Of a stretch of 64,000 bases of DNA, positions 36,413 through 45,106 are shown piece after piece (within the stretch, counting starts at the first letter, position 1; each line of letters opens with the position of its first letter). Source of the stretch: Xaviernesmea oryzae (GTDB lineage Bacteria > Pseudomonadota > Alphaproteobacteria > Rhizobiales > Rhizobiaceae). The stretch covers positions 930,001 through 994,000 of the forward strand of contig NZ_FXAF01000011.1 in the NCBI RefSeq assembly GCF_900177415.1, read 5' to 3'. Made by a program: the position numbers and the translations under genes. Under the pieces are notes generated by a model. That model was given only the letters and a program-made list of their open reading frames with translations. It searched no databases and was not told the DNA's origin.

Positions 36413-37615
36413 TCACTTGCAGTTGGCGCAGAAGCGCTGGATGCGCTTGCAGGCCTCTTCGAGAAGCTCTTCCGAAGTCGCGTAGGAGATGCGGAAGTTC
36501 GGGCCGAGGCCGAAAGCCGAGCCATGAACGACCGCAACGCCTTCGGTTTCCAGAAGCTCGGTCACGAAATCCTCGTCCGTCTCGATGACCTTGCCGGAGG
36601 GCGCGGTCTTGCCGATCAGGCCGGCGCAGGACGGATAGACATAGAAGGCGCCTTCGGGCGACGGGCAAACGATACCCTTTGCCTGGTTCAGCATCGACAC
36701 GACGAGGTCGCGGCGGGCTTCGAAGATCTTCTTGTTCGCCGGAATGAAGTCCTGCGGGCCGTTGAGCGCCTCGACGGCGGCCCATTGCGCGATCGTGCAG
36801 GCGCCGGACGTCTGCTGGCCCTGGATCATGTCCATCGCCTTGATGAGCTCGACCGGGCCTGCCGCATAACCGATGCGCCAGCCGGTCATTGCATAGGCCT
36901 TGGAGACGCCGTTCATCGTCAGCGTGCGGTTATAGAGCTTCGGCTCCACTTCCGCGGGGGAGACGAACTTGAAATCGCCATAGGTCAGATGCTCGTACAT
37001 GTCGTCGGTCAGCACCCAGACATGTTCGTGCTTGAGGAGGACATCGGTGAGGGCCTTGAGTTCGTCATGGCTATAGGCGGCGCCCGAGGGGTTGGACGGC
37101 GAGTTGAACAGGAACCACTTGGTCTTCGGGGTGATCGCCTTTTCGAGGTCGGCCGCGGTCACCTTGAAATTGTTTTCCTGCTTGGCTTCGATAAAGACGG
37201 ACGTTCCGCTGCAGATCGCCACCATCTCCGGATAGGAGACCCAATAGGGTGCGGTGATGATCACTTCGTCACCCGGATTGAGCGTCGCCATGAACGCGTT
37301 GAAAAGAATCTGCTTTCCGCCCGTTCCGACGATCGTCTGGGCCGGCGTGTAGTCGAGATTGTTCTCACGCTTGAACTTCCTTGCGATCGCTTCACGAAGC
37401 TGCGGGATGCCCGAGACCGGCGGATACTTGGTCTCGCCGCGATTGATCGCGTCGATGGCCGCTTTCTTGATGTTTTCCGGCGTGTCGAAATCCGGCTCGC
37501 CTGCGCCGAGCCCGATCACGTCGCGGCCCTTTGCTTTGAGGTCGCGGGCTTTCTGGGAAACGGCGATGGTGGCGGAGGGCTTTACGCGGGAAAGAGCGTC
37601 GGCAAGAAAGGCCAT
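36413..37615 (-). CDS. aatA: Aspartate aminotransferase (class I, type Ib)
   Basis: This PLP enzyme moves amino groups between aspartate and 2-oxoglutarate; type Ib members often also accept prephenate. The 400-residue protein has GAGEPDFDTPENIK, NSPSNPSGAAYS, and the PLP lysine in NGVSKAYAMTGWRIGYAAG, with FRISYATSEE near the end. ATG at 37615 fits the family start (MAFLADALSRVKPSATIAV). It is divergent from the EAL protein. Confidence 0.94.
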   Translation of the reverse strand: MAFLADALSRVKPSATIAVSQKARDLKAKGRDVIGLGAGEPDFDTPENIKKAAIDAINRGETKYPPVSGIPQLREAIARKFKRENNLDYTPAQTIVGTGGKQILFNAFMATLNPGDEVIITAPYWVSYPEMVAICSGTSVFIEAKQENNFKVTAADLEKAITPKTKWFLFNSPSNPSGAAYSHDELKALTDVLLKHEHVWVLTDDMYEHLTYGDFKFVSPAEVEPKLYNRTLTMNGVSKAYAMTGWRIGYAAGPVELIKAMDMIQGQQTSGACTIAQWAAVEALNGPQDFIPANKKIFEARRDLVVSMLNQAKGIVCPSPEGAFYVYPSCAGLIGKTAPSGKVIETDEDFVTELLETEGVAVVHGSAFGLGPNFRISYATSEELLEEACKRIQRFCANCK

Positions 37616-37822
37616 AATCTTCGTCCTGAAGAGCTGTTGAACAAGGCGGGATCGCGCGCCGAAACCGCCGCTACGCTCTATGTCTAAACTATGACGCCGT
37701 TTCAAGCGCAAAGCTTGAATGAAAGCGATCAAAGAAGCTGATTAAAAGCCCGATACCTTCTTTACAGCCGCGTAACCCTTGGCTGATACAACCGCAAGGA
37801 TCGACAACGGAAATCGACGGGC

Positions 37823-38770
37823 ATGGCGCCGAGAAGCATCTTCGCCAATCTGGTTCGCGGTGAGAACGGTGCGTTCTCCACCATCTACGGCCCTTTCAAG
37901 CTGCAGTCCGCCCTGCAGCCGATCTTCCGTCCGACGACGGGGGCCGGACTGGAAATCGAGGCGTTCGAAGGGCTCGTGCGCGTCTCGCGCGACGGGGAGC
38001 CGGTCTCGCCGGGCGATTTCTTCCCTCTCGTCCCGCCCTCGGACATGGCCGATACCGACAGCATCCTGCGCACGATCCACATTCTCAACACCGGGCGGCT
38101 GGGCCGTTCGCGCGCAAGGATCTTCGTGAAGTTCCATCCAGGCCTCTTCCGCACGCCGCATGAAATGCGCCAGGAAGTGGAACGCATCAAGCTTGCCGGT
38201 CATGAGGCAGGGATCGGACCCGACCGCATCGTCTGCGAAATCTCGGAAAAGTCCGGAGCGACCGACGATATCGTCGTCGCCTTCGCCGGCCACATGCGGG
38301 CGATCGGCTTCCGCATCGCGATCGACGATTACGGCGCGGGAGATTCCGACCTCGCCCGGCTGAAGCGCATCGCTCCGGACTACGTGAAGTTCGATGCCTC
38401 CTGGGTTCGCGACTTCCTCGACAATTCCGCCGGTTACGCGCTGCTGCGCGTGATCGTCCGGCAGATGCTGGACGACGGTATCGAACCGATCTTCGAAGGT
38501 CTGGAAGAGGTCTGGCAAGTGGACCTCTGCGAGGAACTCGGCGTGCCGCTGATGCAGGGTTATGCGCTGGCCCGGCCGGAAATCGCGCCGACGACATTCA
38601 ACGAGAGCTTTCCGGAAAGCCGCCCCGATCTCGGCGCCACACCGCTCCCGCGCATGGAGACCTCGCCGGCCGCCGGCGATCCGGCGGTGCCGCCGCTTGC
38701 CTCCCACATCCGGCCGGCGCTTGCCAAACCTGCCCGCGCCTTTGGCCGGCGCCGGTCCACCCACGAATAG
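37823..38770 (+). CDS. Degenerate EAL-domain protein
   Basis: A 315-residue soluble protein with one EAL domain (about 35-255) and a Pro-rich tail. The EGLVR form of the ExLxR motif, CEISEKS, AIDDYGAGDSDLARLK, VKFDASW and FEGLEE are recognisable. The Asn of the first metal site is replaced (VKFHPGLF in place of N-x-S-P), and DFGTGYSSL has become DYGAGDSDL. It may bind c-di-GMP, or something else, rather than cleave it. No GGDEF or membrane segment. Confidence 0.8.
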   Translation: MAPRSIFANLVRGENGAFSTIYGPFKLQSALQPIFRPTTGAGLEIEAFEGLVRVSRDGEPVSPGDFFPLVPPSDMADTDSILRTIHILNTGRLGRSRARIFVKFHPGLFRTPHEMRQEVERIKLAGHEAGIGPDRIVCEISEKSGATDDIVVAFAGHMRAIGFRIAIDDYGAGDSDLARLKRIAPDYVKFDASWVRDFLDNSAGYALLRVIVRQMLDDGIEPIFEGLEEVWQVDLCEELGVPLMQGYALARPEIAPTTFNESFPESRPDLGATPLPRMETSPAAGDPAVPPLASHIRPALAKPARAFGRRRSTHE

Positions 38771-39080
38771 AACATTCGGCGGCGCGCAGCCTTTCCGGCT
38801 AAAGATCCGCTGTTCAACGTGCCCGTGTATGCCTGAGCGGCAAATTTTTTCTTTTCACGCCGGCCGGCTCGAAACGGCACAGAATAGGGTGAAGAAAACG
38901 TTGCCGGCGGAGGATTCATCTTCCGGATACTCCCAAAAAGGCTCAAAGCCCCCATTTTCAGGCGCTTTGGCGATGCGCATTTTCCCGCGGGAGGGGTGGT
39001 TCAAAAAACTTTTTCTTGCCAATTTCCGATAAACACAGCACTCTGTGCAAGTTCGGGCAATTTACGAGCATGGGAAGACC
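38771..39080 (+). other. Spacer between the EAL gene and the cold-shock gene
   Basis: No gene is supported. It holds several short T and A runs and is richer in A and T than its neighbours. An open frame crossing it (38562-39032) is an out-of-phase extension of the EAL region. Confidence 0.5.
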
Positions 39081-39271
39081 TATAATGATGCGCTCCGAAG
39101 GCGCGAAGACTTCGGGCGGTAGGCTGGGGGCGGAGATTTTCAAAGCTATTCCTGCCAGTCGCCGCGGTAAAGACAGGGCCCCTTTCTTAAAGCTGCCTGC
39201 CACCGCCCTTCGGGGCAACACTGTGATGCTGTCCGCCGCTGAACACGGACAGAGAGAAAAGGACCTGCTGC
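39081..39271 (+). promoter_or_regulatory. -10 element and long leader of the cold-shock gene
   Basis: A consensus TATAAT at 39081-39086 lies 185 bp before the start codon, with only a weak -35. Transcription from there gives a leader of about 180 nt. Long structured leaders are typical of cspA mRNAs, where they act as thermosensors. I cannot fold it here. Confidence 0.45.
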
Positions 39272-39487
39272 ATGGCCGAAACTGGCACCGTTAAATTCTT
39301 CAATACCGACAAGGGCTTCGGCTTCATCAAGCCAGATAGTGGTGGCGCCGATATCTTTGTCCATATCTCTGCCGTACAGGCTTCCGGCCTGTCCGGACTG
39401 TCAGAAAACCAGAAGGTAAGCTTCGACACGGAACCGGATCGTCGCGGCAAAGGCCCCAAGGCCGTCAACCTGCAGATCGCCGGTTAA
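39272..39487 (+). CDS. cspA: Cold-shock protein, CspA family
   Basis: A 71-residue single cold-shock domain that binds single-stranded RNA and DNA. RNP1 (KGFGFI) and RNP2 (DIFVHIS) are intact. ATG at 39272 follows GGACCTGCTGC, a modest ribosome-binding site. Length and sequence are typical of the several csp paralogues in rhizobia, so the letter of the symbol is a family name only. A strong terminator follows. Confidence 0.95.
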   Translation: MAETGTVKFFNTDKGFGFIKPDSGGADIFVHISAVQASGLSGLSENQKVSFDTEPDRRGKGPKAVNLQIAG

Positions 39488-39516
39488 GCCCCTTAGAGGC
39501 TTTCCATTCGAGTTGA

Positions 39517-39543
39517 AGCCCGGCAGGCATGCCGGGTTTTTTT
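39517..39543 (+). terminator. Terminator of the cold-shock gene
   Basis: CCCGGC-AGGCAT-GCCGGG followed by seven T, 30 bp after the stop. Confidence 0.9.
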
Positions 39544-39568
39544 CTTTTGGAGCCTTGGCGACGGTCTC

Positions 39569-40216
39569 TCAGAGGCCGCGCAGAAAAGGATTGCTCCGCC
39601 GTTCGTCGCCGATCCGGCTTCCCGGACCATGGCCGCAGATGAAACCGACCTCGTCGCCGAGCGGCAGGACCTTGTCGCGGATCGAGGCGAGCAGCGTCTC
39701 GTGATCGCCGCCGGGCAGATCGGTCCGCCCTATCGAGCCGTTGAACAGAACGTCGCCGAGATGCGCGAATTTCTGGTTGCGGTTGTAGAAGATCACGTGG
39801 CCGGGCGCGTGACCCGGACAATGAAAGACCTCGAAGACATGGTCGCCGAACGCGACGGTATCGCCCTCGTTGAGCCAGCGGTCCGGCACGAGGTTGCGCG
39901 CCGCCATCTTCACGCCGAACTTTTCGGCCTGCGTCTCCAGCCGCTGCAGCAGCGGCAGGTCCGCCTCATGCGGGCCGACCACTTCGACCCCGAGCGCTTC
40001 GCTGAGTTCCGCCGCGCCGCCGGCGTGGTCGATATGCCCGTGCGTCAGCCAGATTTCCTTCAGCGTTATGCCGTTTTCCTTGACGACCTGAAGGATCGTC
40101 GGCACATCGCCGCCCGGATCGATGACAACGCCGTCCTTGATCTCGTCGTCGAAGAGGATCGTGCAATTCTGCTGGAATGGCGTAACCGGAATGATGCCGG
40201 CCTGTAACTTGCCCAT
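39569..40216 (-). CDS. MBL-fold hydrolase (glyoxalase II-like)
   Basis: A 215-residue metallo-beta-lactamase-fold enzyme. THGHIDHAGG gives the HxHxDH metal motif; HCPGHAPGHVIFY, GDVLFNGSIGRTDLPGGD and ICGHGPGS complete the two-metal site. This GloB-like group (YcbL type) hydrolyses thioesters such as S-lactoylglutathione in some members. Start ATG at 40216 matches the family N-terminus. Confidence 0.9.
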   Translation of the reverse strand: MGKLQAGIIPVTPFQQNCTILFDDEIKDGVVIDPGGDVPTILQVVKENGITLKEIWLTHGHIDHAGGAAELSEALGVEVVGPHEADLPLLQRLETQAEKFGVKMAARNLVPDRWLNEGDTVAFGDHVFEVFHCPGHAPGHVIFYNRNQKFAHLGDVLFNGSIGRTDLPGGDHETLLASIRDKVLPLGDEVGFICGHGPGSRIGDERRSNPFLRGL

Positions 40217-40288
40217 GATGCCTCGGCCAAAGTGATAGGGTCAGCCGGGGGTATAAAGGGAAACGGAAGGTATTTCAGCCCCAAAAAA

Positions 40289-40477
40289 TCAATTGGCTGC
40301 GACTTGAGGACGTTCGTCGATGGAAAGCGGCGGCGCGAGCGAAACGGTCGCGAGCAGGAATGCGGAAACCGCGATCTTGAGCGTGAAGACGGTGATCAGC
40401 ACGCCTTTCAGGGGATTGGCCGGCGCCTTGGCCTCGGCGGCAATGGGAGGCAGCGCGGAAAAAGTCTGGGCAGTCAT
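40289..40477 (-). CDS. Small single-span membrane protein
   Basis: A 62-residue protein with one hydrophobic helix (about 28-48, VLITVFTLKIAVSAFLLATV) and a Pro/Ala-rich N-terminus. ATG at 40477 follows GGAGAGGA, a good ribosome-binding site, which is my main reason for accepting it as real. No family recognised. Confidence 0.6.
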   Translation of the reverse strand: MTAQTFSALPPIAAEAKAPANPLKGVLITVFTLKIAVSAFLLATVSLAPPLSIDERPQVAAN

Positions 40478-40647
40478 TGATGTCCTCTCCGATGTATTTG
40501 GCTGGATCAATGGACGCCGGGCACAAAAGTTCCATTCGTTTTCCCACCTGTGACCCGCCCGCCACAATTTGAAGAAACCGCCCCTGTTCCGCGGAACCAC
40601 CGGGGCACGGAAGGGTTTCCCCGCCAGTCAACATGAGGAGAATATCC

Positions 40648-41265
40648 ATGACGACTTGGTTGAAATGTCTCGGTCTCGGTGCGGTCCTTTCGGCGCTCGC
40701 CCTGCCCGCCGAGGCTCAGATAGCCACCACGACCGCGTCGGATATCACCGTGCGCTCCGGCCCCGGTGAGGATTATCCCGAAATCGGCCTCGCGACCCGC
40801 GGCAGCCCGGCCATGATGGACGGTTGCCTCGAAGGCAGCAGCTGGTGCCGCATCGAAGTCAACGGCATGCGCGGCTGGGTATTCGCCGAATACCTGACCA
40901 TCCGGGAGAACGGCACGCCTGTCGTGGTCCAGGAGTATCGCAGCCGTTACGAGGTGCCGACCGTCACCTACGAGACGACGGCGAGCGTCGCTCCGTCGGC
41001 CCCGGTTCCCGGTCCCGGCGACGTCCTGCTCGGCCCGGTCGGCTCGGTCGAAATGGTCGAGCCGCCGGATACGGTCATCCGGTATATCGAGCAGCATCCG
41101 GCCGAGCCGATCCGCGTCCGCAACGAGGTCGTCGTCGGCGCGACGCTTCCGCCGGATGTGGTGATCCGCGAAGTGCCCGACTACGATTACGATTATGTGG
41201 TCGTCAACGACCGGCCGGTGCTCGTCGATCCGGGCACCCGCCGCATCGTGCATATCTACGATTGA
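40648..41265 (+). CDS. Secreted SH3b/DUF1236 protein
   Basis: A 205-residue exported protein: signal peptide (1-24, cleavage at PAEA-Q), a bacterial SH3 domain (about 28-88; SDITVRSGPGEDYPEIG and MRGWVFAEYL) and a C-terminal DUF1236-like segment ending YVVVNDRPVLVDPGTRRIVHIYD. Probably periplasmic and cell-wall associated. ATG at 40648 follows GAGGAG. A strong terminator follows, so it is monocistronic. Confidence 0.85.
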   Translation: MTTWLKCLGLGAVLSALALPAEAQIATTTASDITVRSGPGEDYPEIGLATRGSPAMMDGCLEGSSWCRIEVNGMRGWVFAEYLTIRENGTPVVVQEYRSRYEVPTVTYETTASVAPSAPVPGPGDVLLGPVGSVEMVEPPDTVIRYIEQHPAEPIRVRNEVVVGATLPPDVVIREVPDYDYDYVVVNDRPVLVDPGTRRIVHIYD

Positions 41266-41274
41266 ACGACACCG

Positions 41275-41303
41275 AAAAGGGCGCCCTCATCCGGCGCCCT
41301 TTT
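41275..41303 (+). terminator. Terminator of the SH3b gene
   Basis: AAAAGGGCGCC / GGCGCCCTTTT with a 7-nt loop, 9 bp after the stop. Confidence 0.9.
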
Positions 41304-41456
41304 CATCCCGCGCGTGCAGCCTGCCCGCCTCTCCCTCAAGAAATGCTGTTGATTGTTCAAACCGTTCGCGCTTTATCACAGGCGGACGTCTAATAATGCT
41401 TCGGTGTTGGAAGAGCTTCGGCCGCCGCCGAAGGGCTCGAGGGAAAGGAAACGCGA

Positions 41457-41972
41457 GTGTCGCGCGCAACGACGGGAAGAGCCGTCAAGAAGGTCCTGCC
41501 GCCGATGCCGGCGGTCGACGAAGCCCAGATCGACTTCGAGACCATCGAATTGCTTTTCTTCGCTTACCGCGATTTCGTGTCCGATCCGGATGCGATCCTC
41601 GCCAAGATCGGCATGGGCCGTGCCCATCATCGCGTCGTCTATTTCGTCTGCCGCCAGCCGGGCATGATGGTCACCGACCTTCTCGACACCCTGCAGATCA
41701 CCAAGCAGAGCCTTGCGCGCGTACTCAAACAACTCATCGAATCCGGCTATATTCGCCAGATGGCCGGTGCCAAGGACCGCCGCCAGCGCAGGCTTTATCC
41801 GACGCTCGCCGGCCGCGAATTGGCACTCGCCCTTTCCGAGCCGCAATCGCGCCGTATCGCTCACGCCATGGAGGATATGACGCCGGAGATGCGGGCCTCG
41901 GTGAAGGAATTTCTGCGCCGCATGCGCGGGCGCGACGAGAATCTCGAGCCTATCGAAAGCGAGTTGGACTGA
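41457..41972 (+). CDS. petP: MarR-family regulator (PetP type)
   Basis: A 171-residue winged-helix regulator: HHRVVYFVCRQPGMMVTDLLD, LQITKQSLARVLKQLIESGYI (recognition helix) and KDRRQRRLYPTLAG (wing). In Rhodobacter the petP-petR pair has this arrangement, and the name is taken from it; rhizobial function is unknown. The start is GTG at 41457. The response regulator follows after 20 bp and the kinase after that, so the three form one operon. Confidence 0.8.
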   Translation: MSRATTGRAVKKVLPPMPAVDEAQIDFETIELLFFAYRDFVSDPDAILAKIGMGRAHHRVVYFVCRQPGMMVTDLLDTLQITKQSLARVLKQLIESGYIRQMAGAKDRRQRRLYPTLAGRELALALSEPQSRRIAHAMEDMTPEMRASVKEFLRRMRGRDENLEPIESELD

Positions 41973-41992
41973 ACCCCGGTTGGATTGAACAG

Positions 41993-42691
41993 ATGACGAA
42001 AACGCCCCTTTCGGACGATGCGCCCCACCTTCTCGTGGTCGACGACGACACCCGCATCCGCGACCTCCTGAACCGCTATCTGATGGAACAGGGCTTCCGC
42101 GTCACCGTCGCAGGCGACGCGGCGGAAGCGCGCCGCAAGCTCGAAGGCCTGCATTTCGATCTGATCATCCTCGACGTGATGATGCCGGGCGAATCCGGCC
42201 TTTCCCTCACCGAGACGCTCTACGAGAGGAAGACCATTCCGGTGATCCTGCTGACGGCCCGCGCCGAAGCGGAATCGCGCATTGCCGGCCTCGAGGCCGG
42301 CGCGGACGACTACCTCTCCAAGCCTTTCGATCCGCGCGAACTGGTCCTGCGCATCAACAACATCCTGCGCCGCAGTTCCTCTCCCGATACGCCGAAGATC
42401 GAGCAGGTCATTTTCGGTCCCTTCACCTTCTCGATCCCCCGCAAGGAATTGCGCAAGGCGGCCGAAACCATACGGCTTACCGACCGCGAACAGGAGATCA
42501 TGCTGCTCTTTGCTCTGCGCGCAGGCGACACCATTCCCCGTCACGAGCTGATCGGCGACGACGCCGAGGTCGGCGAGCGTACGATCGACGTGCAGATCAA
42601 CCGTTTGCGGCGTAAGATCGAGGAGGATCCCGCCAATCCGGTCTACCTCCAGACGGTGCGCGGCATCGGATACCGGCTGAGCATCGATTAG
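41993..42691 (+). CDS. petR: OmpR-family response regulator (PetR type)
   Basis: A 232-residue regulator. The receiver has DDD at 17-19, the phosphorylated Asp61 in LIILDVMMPG, Thr in LLTARAE and Lys in LSKPFD. The C-terminal winged helix is of OmpR type (LTDREQEIMLLFALRAG, RTIDVQINRLRRKIEEDP). ATG at 41993; AACAG precedes it, so translation may depend on coupling to petP. Partner kinase is the next gene. Confidence 0.87.
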   Translation: MTKTPLSDDAPHLLVVDDDTRIRDLLNRYLMEQGFRVTVAGDAAEARRKLEGLHFDLIILDVMMPGESGLSLTETLYERKTIPVILLTARAEAESRIAGLEAGADDYLSKPFDPRELVLRINNILRRSSSPDTPKIEQVIFGPFTFSIPRKELRKAAETIRLTDREQEIMLLFALRAGDTIPRHELIGDDAEVGERTIDVQINRLRRKIEEDPANPVYLQTVRGIGYRLSID

Positions 42692-42722
42692 CCCGGCAGG
42701 ACAGGGCAAAACGGAAGGCAGG

Positions 42723-44102
42723 ATGGCACTTTTCGATACCCTGAAACGCGACATGGACCGGTTCACCCTGCCGGGCTGGCGATCCTTCGTCCGCTGGCTG
42801 CGCCGACATCTGCCGACCGGCCTTTATATCCGCTCGCTGCTGATCGTGATCCTGCCCATGCTGCTCCTGCAGAGCGTGGTCGCGGCCGTCTTCATGGAAC
42901 GGCACTGGCGCATGGTCACCGAACGCCTCTCGGAAGGCACGGTGCGCGATATCGCGGCCATCGTCGAGGTCATCAAGACCTATCCTCAGGACGCCAATTA
43001 CGATGCCATCACCCGCATCGCGAACGACGCGCTGAACCTCACCATCGCGGTGGAGGAAGATGGCCAGTTGCCGCCGCCGCGCCCGCGGCCCTTCTTCGCG
43101 ATCCTCGACGACATCCTCGCCGAACAGATCAACCGCCAGATCCAGATGCCGTTCTGGATCGATACGGTGGGCGCCAGCCGGCTCGTCGAAATTCGCGTCA
43201 AGCTCGACAGCCGCGTTCTGCGCGTCTTTGTCCGCCGCGGCTCGACCTATGCCTCGAACACCCACATCTTCCTGGTCTGGATGGTCGGCACCGCCCTGGT
43301 GCTGGTGGGCATCTCGATCCTCTTCCTGCGCGGCCAGATCCGGCCGATCCTGGCGCTCGCCCGCGCCGCCGAAAGCTTCGGCAAGGGCCAGAGGACGGAG
43401 GGTTTCTCGCCGCGCGGCGCCGACGAGGTCCGGCGCGCCGGCCTCGCCTTCATCCAGATGCGCGAGCGCATCGAGCGGCAGATGGAGCAGCGCACCGCCA
43501 TGCTCGCCGGCATCAGCCATGATCTCCGGACGATCCTGACCCGCTTCAGGCTGCAGCTCGCGCTTGCCGGCGACAAGCCGGAGCTCGCCGGCATGAGCCA
43601 GGACGTCGAGGACATGCAGTCGATGCTGGAGGGCTATCTCGCCTTCGCCAAGGGCGAGGCCGAGGAGGATTTCGGCGAACTCAGATTGAGCGAACTCCTG
43701 GAAAAACTGCGCTCTGACTTTGCGCTGAGCGGCAAGACCATGACCTACGAGATCGAGGGAGATGACGAAATCGCCGTGCGCCCCAACGCCTTTACCCGGC
43801 TCGTCGGCAATCTCGTCTCCAACAGCGAACGCTACGCCGACAATCTCCATATCGATGCCAGGCACAGTGCCAAATGGCTGACGCTGACCCTCGACGACGA
43901 TGGTCCGGGCATCCCGCCGGAGGCGCGCGAAGACGTCTTCAAGCCCTTCTATCGGCTCGACGAAGCCCGTAACCTGAACGCGTCCGGCACCGGCCTCGGG
44001 CTTGCGATCGCCCGCGACATCGCCCGCGCGCATGGCGGCAACGTGACGCTTGCCGACAGCCCCAAAGGCGGTCTGCGCGCCGTGGTGCGCGTGCCGGCCT
44101 GA
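42723..44102 (+). CDS. EnvZ-like sensor histidine kinase
   Basis: A 459-residue membrane kinase: helix 1 about 36-58, a periplasmic sensor of about 120 residues, helix 2 about 180-200, HAMP, then dimerisation domain with the phosphorylated His266 in GISHDLRTILTRFRLQLAL. The ATPase has N (NLVSNSERYAD), G1 (DDDGPGIPP), F and G2 (GTGLGLAIARDI) boxes. The proline usual after HDLRT is Ile. It pairs with the response regulator upstream (31-bp gap). Signal unknown. Confidence 0.9.
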   Translation: MALFDTLKRDMDRFTLPGWRSFVRWLRRHLPTGLYIRSLLIVILPMLLLQSVVAAVFMERHWRMVTERLSEGTVRDIAAIVEVIKTYPQDANYDAITRIANDALNLTIAVEEDGQLPPPRPRPFFAILDDILAEQINRQIQMPFWIDTVGASRLVEIRVKLDSRVLRVFVRRGSTYASNTHIFLVWMVGTALVLVGISILFLRGQIRPILALARAAESFGKGQRTEGFSPRGADEVRRAGLAFIQMRERIERQMEQRTAMLAGISHDLRTILTRFRLQLALAGDKPELAGMSQDVEDMQSMLEGYLAFAKGEAEEDFGELRLSELLEKLRSDFALSGKTMTYEIEGDDEIAVRPNAFTRLVGNLVSNSERYADNLHIDARHSAKWLTLTLDDDGPGIPPEAREDVFKPFYRLDEARNLNASGTGLGLAIARDIARAHGGNVTLADSPKGGLRAVVRVPA

Positions 44103-44118
44103 CATTTCCGAGGAGCAG

Positions 44119-44700
44119 ATGCCGACCGATTTTTCCGACATGCATTGGCTGAACCCGCCGCCGGAAAGCCGCGAGACGGAGGGCAGGCTGATCGTCCGGT
44201 CGGGCCTGGAAACCGATTTCTGGCAGGGCACCTATTACGGCTTCCATCGCGACAGCGGCCATTTCCTCTACCGGCGCCGCTCCGGCGATTTCACGGCCGA
44301 AACGTCCTTCGTCGGCCGCTACGAGACGCTCTACGACCAGGCCGGGCTGATGATCCGCCATGACGAGAAGCACTGGATGAAGTGCGGCATCGAATTCACC
44401 GACGGCGCCCGCCATTTCAGCGTGGTCGTGACCAACGGCCATTCGGACTGGTCCGCTTTCCGGCTGGCGGACGATTTCGAGCAGATGTCCGTCCGGGTCA
44501 CCCGCATGGGCGATGCCCTTTTCGTCCAATACCATACCGACACGCAGCCGGACTGGCGCATGGCGCGGCTGGCCTATTTCCCGCAGCATTTCACCGAACT
44601 CTCCGTCGGCATGACCTTCTGCTCGCCCCAGCGCGAGGGTTTCCAAGCCGAATTCCGCTCCTTCAGCCTCAGCGACGTCGAAAGCCGCGACATTCACTGA
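44119..44700 (+). CDS. DUF1349 (concanavalin A-like) protein
   Basis: A 193-residue protein of the jelly-roll fold. GTYYGFHRDSGHFLYRRRSG, YDQAGLMIRHDEKHWMKCGI and HSDWSAFRLAD are DUF1349 signatures. The E. coli-like members are sometimes called regulation of enolase protein 1 after yeast, but no biochemical function is known. ATG at 44119 follows GAGGAGCAG; it lies 16 bp from the kinase gene and could share its transcript. Confidence 0.85.
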   Translation: MPTDFSDMHWLNPPPESRETEGRLIVRSGLETDFWQGTYYGFHRDSGHFLYRRRSGDFTAETSFVGRYETLYDQAGLMIRHDEKHWMKCGIEFTDGARHFSVVVTNGHSDWSAFRLADDFEQMSVRVTRMGDALFVQYHTDTQPDWRMARLAYFPQHFTELSVGMTFCSPQREGFQAEFRSFSLSDVESRDIH

Positions 44701-44735
44701 CGGTCGCGCGTCACAAGCTAGACCGTTACCACGGC

Positions 44736-45098
44736 CTACATCAGCTTCCTGCCGTTCGGCACCGGCCGTTCGACGGCAGCCAGCACGATCGCGCCCTTCT
44801 CGTCCTCGAAGCCGAGGGTGAGCACTTCGGAGCGGACCGGTCCGATCTGCCGCGGCGGAAAGTTGACGACGCCGAGCACCTGCCGGCCGATCAGCGTTTC
44901 CGGCGTGTAATGCACGGTGATCTGCGCCGAAGATTTCTTGATGCCGATTTCAGGGCCGAAATCGACCTTCAGCTTGAACGCCGGTTTGCGGGCTTCGGGG
45001 AAAGGCTCCGCCTCGACGATCGTGCCGACGCGGATATCGACTTTCTCGAAGTCGGCGAAGCTGATCTTCCGGTCGCCCTCGGCGGTTTCCTCAGCCAT
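44736..45098 (-). CDS. csaA: tRNA-binding domain protein, CsaA-like
   Basis: A 120-residue OB-fold protein. DIRVGTIVEAEPFPEARKPA, IGIKKSSAQIT and FPPRQIGPVRSEVLTLGF match CsaA, a dimeric protein with chaperone-like and tRNA-binding activity. ATG at 45098 with GAGAG upstream; an earlier TTG (45110) overlaps the proC stop. It is the last gene of a ybjN-proC-csaA run. Confidence 0.9.
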   Translation of the reverse strand: MAEETAEGDRKISFADFEKVDIRVGTIVEAEPFPEARKPAFKLKVDFGPEIGIKKSSAQITVHYTPETLIGRQVLGVVNFPPRQIGPVRSEVLTLGFEDEKGAIVLAAVERPVPNGRKLM

Positions 45099-45106
45099 GC
45101 TGTCTC

